Source: Mycobacterium sp. ITM-2016-00317
GTDB lineage: Bacteria > Actinomycetota > Actinomycetes > Mycobacteriales > Mycobacteriaceae
DNA length: 64,000 nt
Direction of reading: 5' to 3'
Assembly (NCBI RefSeq): GCF_002968295.1
Contig: NZ_CP134399.1
Location: 4,526,001 to 4,590,000, forward strand
In this document: positions 61,081-64,000 of the stretch, in pieces
How positions within the stretch are numbered: position 1 is the stretch's first letter
How the letters are laid out: each line of letters opens with the position of its first letter
Translations under genes and position numbers: made by a program
Notes under the pieces: generated by a model
What the model saw: the letters and a program-made list of their open reading frames with translations, nothing else
The model's database searches: none
Told to the model about the DNA's origin: nothing

Positions 61081-61284
61081 TGTCCCCAACCCGTCGCCCC
61101 CAACCCGTCGTTCGCACGCGGCCCTCTGCCGCTGCGCTCAAGGCTAGGCCCGGCGTACACCGGAGTGGGCGCATCTCGGCGTCACGGGCACCCCCAAAGC
61201 TTTCCATCGCAAGCAGCCGAGTGGTCGGACCGCGGTTTGGGTACTCCGGCCGGGCTGGGTACACATCGGCGTCGGAGGTTCCTC

Positions 61285-63117
61285 ATGAGCGCGGCACCAA
61301 CCCTGAAGAAGGGCCTCAACCAACGCCAGCTGACCATGATCGCCATCGGCGGGGTGATCGGCGCCGGCCTGTTCGTGGGTTCGGGCGTGGTCATCGGCGA
61401 CACCGGGCCGGGCGCGTTCCTGACCTACGGCATGGCCGGCGTGCTGATCATCATGGTGATGAGGATGCTCGCGGAGATGGCGGTGGCCAATCCGTCGACC
61501 GGATCGTTCGCCGACTACTCACGCAATGCGCTGGGTCAGTGGGCGGGATTCTCGGTCGGCTGGCTGTACTGGTATTTCTGGGTCATCGTGGTGGGCTTCG
61601 AGGCGATCGCCGGGGCCAAGATCATCCAGTACTGGATCGACGTACCCCTGTGGTTGTCCGCGTTGATCTTCATGGTGCTGATGACGGCGACCAACCTGTT
61701 CTCCGTCGCGTCCTACGGTGAGTTCGAGTTCTGGTTCGCCGGCATCAAGGTGGCCGCGATCATCGCGTTCATCGCGCTGGGCGCGGCGTTCGTGTTCGGC
61801 CTGTGGCCTGACAAATCTGCGGACTTCTCGAACCTGACCAGTCACGGCGGCTTCATGCCCCTGGGCTTCGGCGTGATCACCGTGGGCATCGTCACCGTCA
61901 TCTTCTCCATGGTCGGCGCGGAGATCGCGACGATCGCCGCGGCCGAGTCCCAGGATCCGGAGCGGGCGGTGGCCAAAGCCGCCAACTCGGTGATCGTGCG
62001 CATCCTCATCTTCTACGTCGGGGCGGTGCTGCTGCTGGTGCTCATCGTTCCGTGGAACGACGAGAGCGTGGCCGCATCGCCGTTCGTCGCGGCGTTCACC
62101 GCGATGGGCATTCCGTACGCCGACCACGTGATGAATGCCGTCGTGCTGACCGCCGTGCTGAGCTGCCTGAATTCGGGCATGTACACGGCGTCTCGGATGC
62201 TCTTCGTGCTCGCGGCACGCCGCGAGGCGCCCGCGGCACTGGTCAAGGTGACTCGGCGAGGGGTGCCGGCTAATGCGATCCTGGCGTCCTCGGTCGTCGG
62301 CTTTTTCTGCGTGATCGCCGCGGCGGTGTCCCCCGACACGATCTTCGCGTTCCTGCTGAACTCCAGCGGCGCGATCATCCTGTTCGTCTACCTGCTGATC
62401 GCGATCTCGCAGATCGTGCTGCGCTACCGCACCCCCGACTCCAAGCTGCGGGTGAAGATGTGGCTGTTCCCGGTACTTTCCGTGCTGACCGCGGTGGGGA
62501 TCGTCGCCATCCTGGTGCAGATGTTCATCGACAGCGCGCTGCGCTCCCAGTTGGTGCTCAGCCTGCTGTCCTGGGCGGTGGTGTTGCTGCTCTTCGCCGC
62601 GAACAAGTGGTTCGTCAAGAAACGCCCGAGGCCCGCCGACAGTGCCACCGACCACCCTCCGGCCGGCGCGCCACACCGAGTGTTGGTGCTTGCCAACCAG
62701 ACCGTCGATTCCGACGAGCTGCTGGCGGAGCTGAACCGCATCGGCGCCGATCGGGACGCGCAGTATCTGGTGGTCGTCCCTGCCAGCCCCATCGATACCG
62801 GAGCCGCGGCCACGCACGGGCCGCGCGACGTCTCCGAGGCGACCCAGGAGGCTGCGACCGCCCGGCTGGAGGTCACGCTGGCGGCGCTGCGTGACGAGAA
62901 CCGGGCAGTGGACGGCGAATTGGGTGACTACCGGCCACTGCGTGCGCTGGCGGACGCCGTCGAGAGATTCAGACCGGACCAGATCGTGATCGCGACACTG
63001 CCGCCTGAATTCTCGATCTGGCAGCGCTTCGACGTCGTGGACCGCGCCCGCATCCAGTTCGACGTGCCGGTGACGCATGTGGTCGCGAAGTCCGTTGTGG
63101 GCAACAGGGTTCCGTGA
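61285..63117 (+). CDS. amino acid permease (GABA permease-like) with C-terminal universal-stress-like domain
   Basis: 610 residues. Residues 1-455 are an APC-superfamily amino acid permease with 12 helices: LTMIAIGGVIGAGLFVGSGV in helix 1, MRMLAEMAVANPSTGSFADY, FSMVGAEIATIAAAESQDPE and LSCLNSGMYTASRMLFVLA, close to GabP/AnsP/CycA types. Residues about 470-610 form a soluble domain (HRVLVLANQTVDSDELLAEL, QYLVVVPASP, ERFRPDQIVIATLPPE, RARIQFDVPVTHVVAKS) with a UspA-like layout. ATG 61285 has GGAGG upstream. Its TGA overlaps the ATG of the next gene, a tandem USP, implying joint function. Confidence 0.88.
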   Translation: MSAAPTLKKGLNQRQLTMIAIGGVIGAGLFVGSGVVIGDTGPGAFLTYGMAGVLIIMVMRMLAEMAVANPSTGSFADYSRNALGQWAGFSVGWLYWYFWVIVVGFEAIAGAKIIQYWIDVPLWLSALIFMVLMTATNLFSVASYGEFEFWFAGIKVAAIIAFIALGAAFVFGLWPDKSADFSNLTSHGGFMPLGFGVITVGIVTVIFSMVGAEIATIAAAESQDPERAVAKAANSVIVRILIFYVGAVLLLVLIVPWNDESVAASPFVAAFTAMGIPYADHVMNAVVLTAVLSCLNSGMYTASRMLFVLAARREAPAALVKVTRRGVPANAILASSVVGFFCVIAAAVSPDTIFAFLLNSSGAIILFVYLLIAISQIVLRYRTPDSKLRVKMWLFPVLSVLTAVGIVAILVQMFIDSALRSQLVLSLLSWAVVLLLFAANKWFVKKRPRPADSATDHPPAGAPHRVLVLANQTVDSDELLAELNRIGADRDAQYLVVVPASPIDTGAAATHGPRDVSEATQEAATARLEVTLAALRDENRAVDGELGDYRPLRALADAVERFRPDQIVIATLPPEFSIWQRFDVVDRARIQFDVPVTHVVAKSVVGNRVP

Positions 63118-64000
63118 TGACGATCATCGCGGGCTTCAGCGCCAGCGGTCACGGGCCTGCGCCGCTGCATCTGGCTGCTCAGCTGGCCCGCTGCACGGGA
63201 GACAAGATCGTCGCGGTGGCGGTCGTAGAGCGGCACTGGCCGCGGAGCCTGGATCCGCTCGAGGGCCAGTACCTGGATCATGTCGGCACGCAGGCCCTGA
63301 AGTCGCTCAAAGAGATGGTCGACCAGCTCCCCGGGGGTTTGGAGGTGTGGGCGATGGTCCACCAGGCCGCCTCCGTGCCGGAGGGGCTGACCGAGCTCGC
63401 GGCGGAGATGAACGCGGACATCGTCGTCGTCGGCTCGTCCTCGTCCGGTCTGCTGGGACGGATCGCCCTCGGCAGCGTGACCGATCGGCTCGTCCACACC
63501 GCCGCGATACCCGTGGCCATCGCGCCGCGGGGCTACCCGGCCCAGAGCACGCAGGTGGAGCGGCTGACCGTGGCGTACGGCGGGCAGGCCGACGAGGTCG
63601 GACTGGTCGCCACGACGGCCGAACTCGCCGAGCGGTGGTCGGCGCGCCTGCGAATCGCGTCCTTCACCGTACGGCCGGTGACCATGTTCGGCGGCTCGAT
63701 CGAAACGAGTGCCGAGGACCTGGTGGTCGAGCAGTGGGCTCAGCGCACCGAGGACAACATCATCGGCCAACTGCAGCAGATCCGTTCGGGGGTCGGGCTC
63801 GTCGCTGCCGACGTGGTGATCGGTGCCGGCGCGACATGGCGGGACGCGGTGGAGGCCGTCAGCTGGGAAGCAGGGGACGTCCTGGTACTCGGCTCCGGCG
63901 CGGCAGGCCAGGCGGCCCAGGTGTTCCTCGGCTCGGCCGCGGCGAAAATCCTCCGGCACGCGCCGGTACCGACGATGATCGTGCCGCGGCGCGAGGCAGG
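63117..64000 (+). CDS. tandem universal stress protein, runs off right edge
   Basis: Open from ATG 63117 to the window end, 294 codons visible. Two UspA domains: the first ends with VVVGSSSSGLLGRIALGSVT then DRLVHTAAIPVAIAPRG (ATP-binding G-2x-G-9x-G-S/T pattern), the second with VLVLGSGAAGQAAQVFLGSA, AKILRHAPVPTMIVPR. Likely close to its natural end. It overlaps the permease stop by 1 bp (TGATGA), so they are one operon. USPs bind ATP or small ligands and modulate partners under stress; regulation of the permease is a reasonable guess. Confidence 0.88.
   Translation, partial: MTIIAGFSASGHGPAPLHLAAQLARCTGDKIVAVAVVERHWPRSLDPLEGQYLDHVGTQALKSLKEMVDQLPGGLEVWAMVHQAASVPEGLTELAAEMNADIVVVGSSSSGLLGRIALGSVTDRLVHTAAIPVAIAPRGYPAQSTQVERLTVAYGGQADEVGLVATTAELAERWSARLRIASFTVRPVTMFGGSIETSAEDLVVEQWAQRTEDNIIGQLQQIRSGVGLVAADVVIGAGATWRDAVEAVSWEAGDVLVLGSGAAGQAAQVFLGSAAAKILRHAPVPTMIVPRREA

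Overview
This is GC-rich actinobacterial DNA, almost certainly from a Mycobacterium/Mycolicibacterium chromosome. The grounds are the gene content (mycothiol conjugate amidase, short-chain Z-isoprenyl diphosphate synthase, LpqV, a PknH-type kinase, many FadA/FadE/EchA/FadD enzymes) and a long run of genes whose order and relative strand match, from my memory of that genome, M. tuberculosis Rv1059 to Rv1086, here read in reverse. I see no rRNA, tRNA, IS element, prophage or CRISPR array. It is core genome on the left and a more accessory mix on the right.

Layout. 1-31.3 kb is the Rv1086-to-Rv1059 block: isoprenoid synthesis (uppS), hly3, a DUF255 thioredoxin-fold protein, mca, greA, metB/cbs transsulfuration, a proline-rich membrane protein and an RDD protein, lipU, an SGNH esterase, a FadA3-type thiolase, a Bax-inhibitor protein, two crotonase-fold enzymes, the Rv1069c hydrolase, a cysteine dioxygenase-rhodanese pair, lpqV, two patatins, a class II amidotransferase and the Rv1059 oxidoreductase. 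Inserted in it are a GOLPH3-like gene, a glutaryl-CoA dehydrogenase-like gene, purT and a DUF559 nuclease framed by palindromic repeats. 31.4-41 kb has a sensor Ser/Thr kinase, a lipid-transfer thiolase, and a transport cluster (DctA, PutP, CitA/CitB-type two-component system). 41-47 kb holds a STAS-CsbD-STAS stress cluster, a deletion-fused ABC transporter remnant, a drug exporter, and a TMEM165-type exporter behind a probable yybP-ykoY (manganese) riboswitch. 47-51.8 kb has an ECF sigma factor with DoxX, an acetamidase/formamidase and GlnII. 52-64 kb has FadD, DUF427, thioesterase, a MocR regulator, a secreted protein, a lipase-SDR pair, and an amino-acid permease with a universal-stress tail followed by a tandem universal stress protein that runs off the right edge.

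How it works together. Lipid and acyl-CoA metabolism dominates; two KstR-like operators sit before the thiolase and the Rv1059-type gene. Sulfur metabolism is a second theme: metB, cbs, mca, cysteine dioxygenase and rhodanese. The most interesting element is a 13-codon, probably leaderless ORF with two consecutive Cys codons just upstream of cysteine dioxygenase, which looks like a cysteine-sensing attenuator. Many genes appear to be leaderless, with a TANNNT -10 box 6-9 nt before the start codon.

Caveat on sequence quality: at least five and possibly seven genes carry an apparent single-base loss in a GC-rich GGCC/CCGG-like context. These look more like systematic sequencing errors than real decay, so the frameshifted genes are probably intact in the organism.
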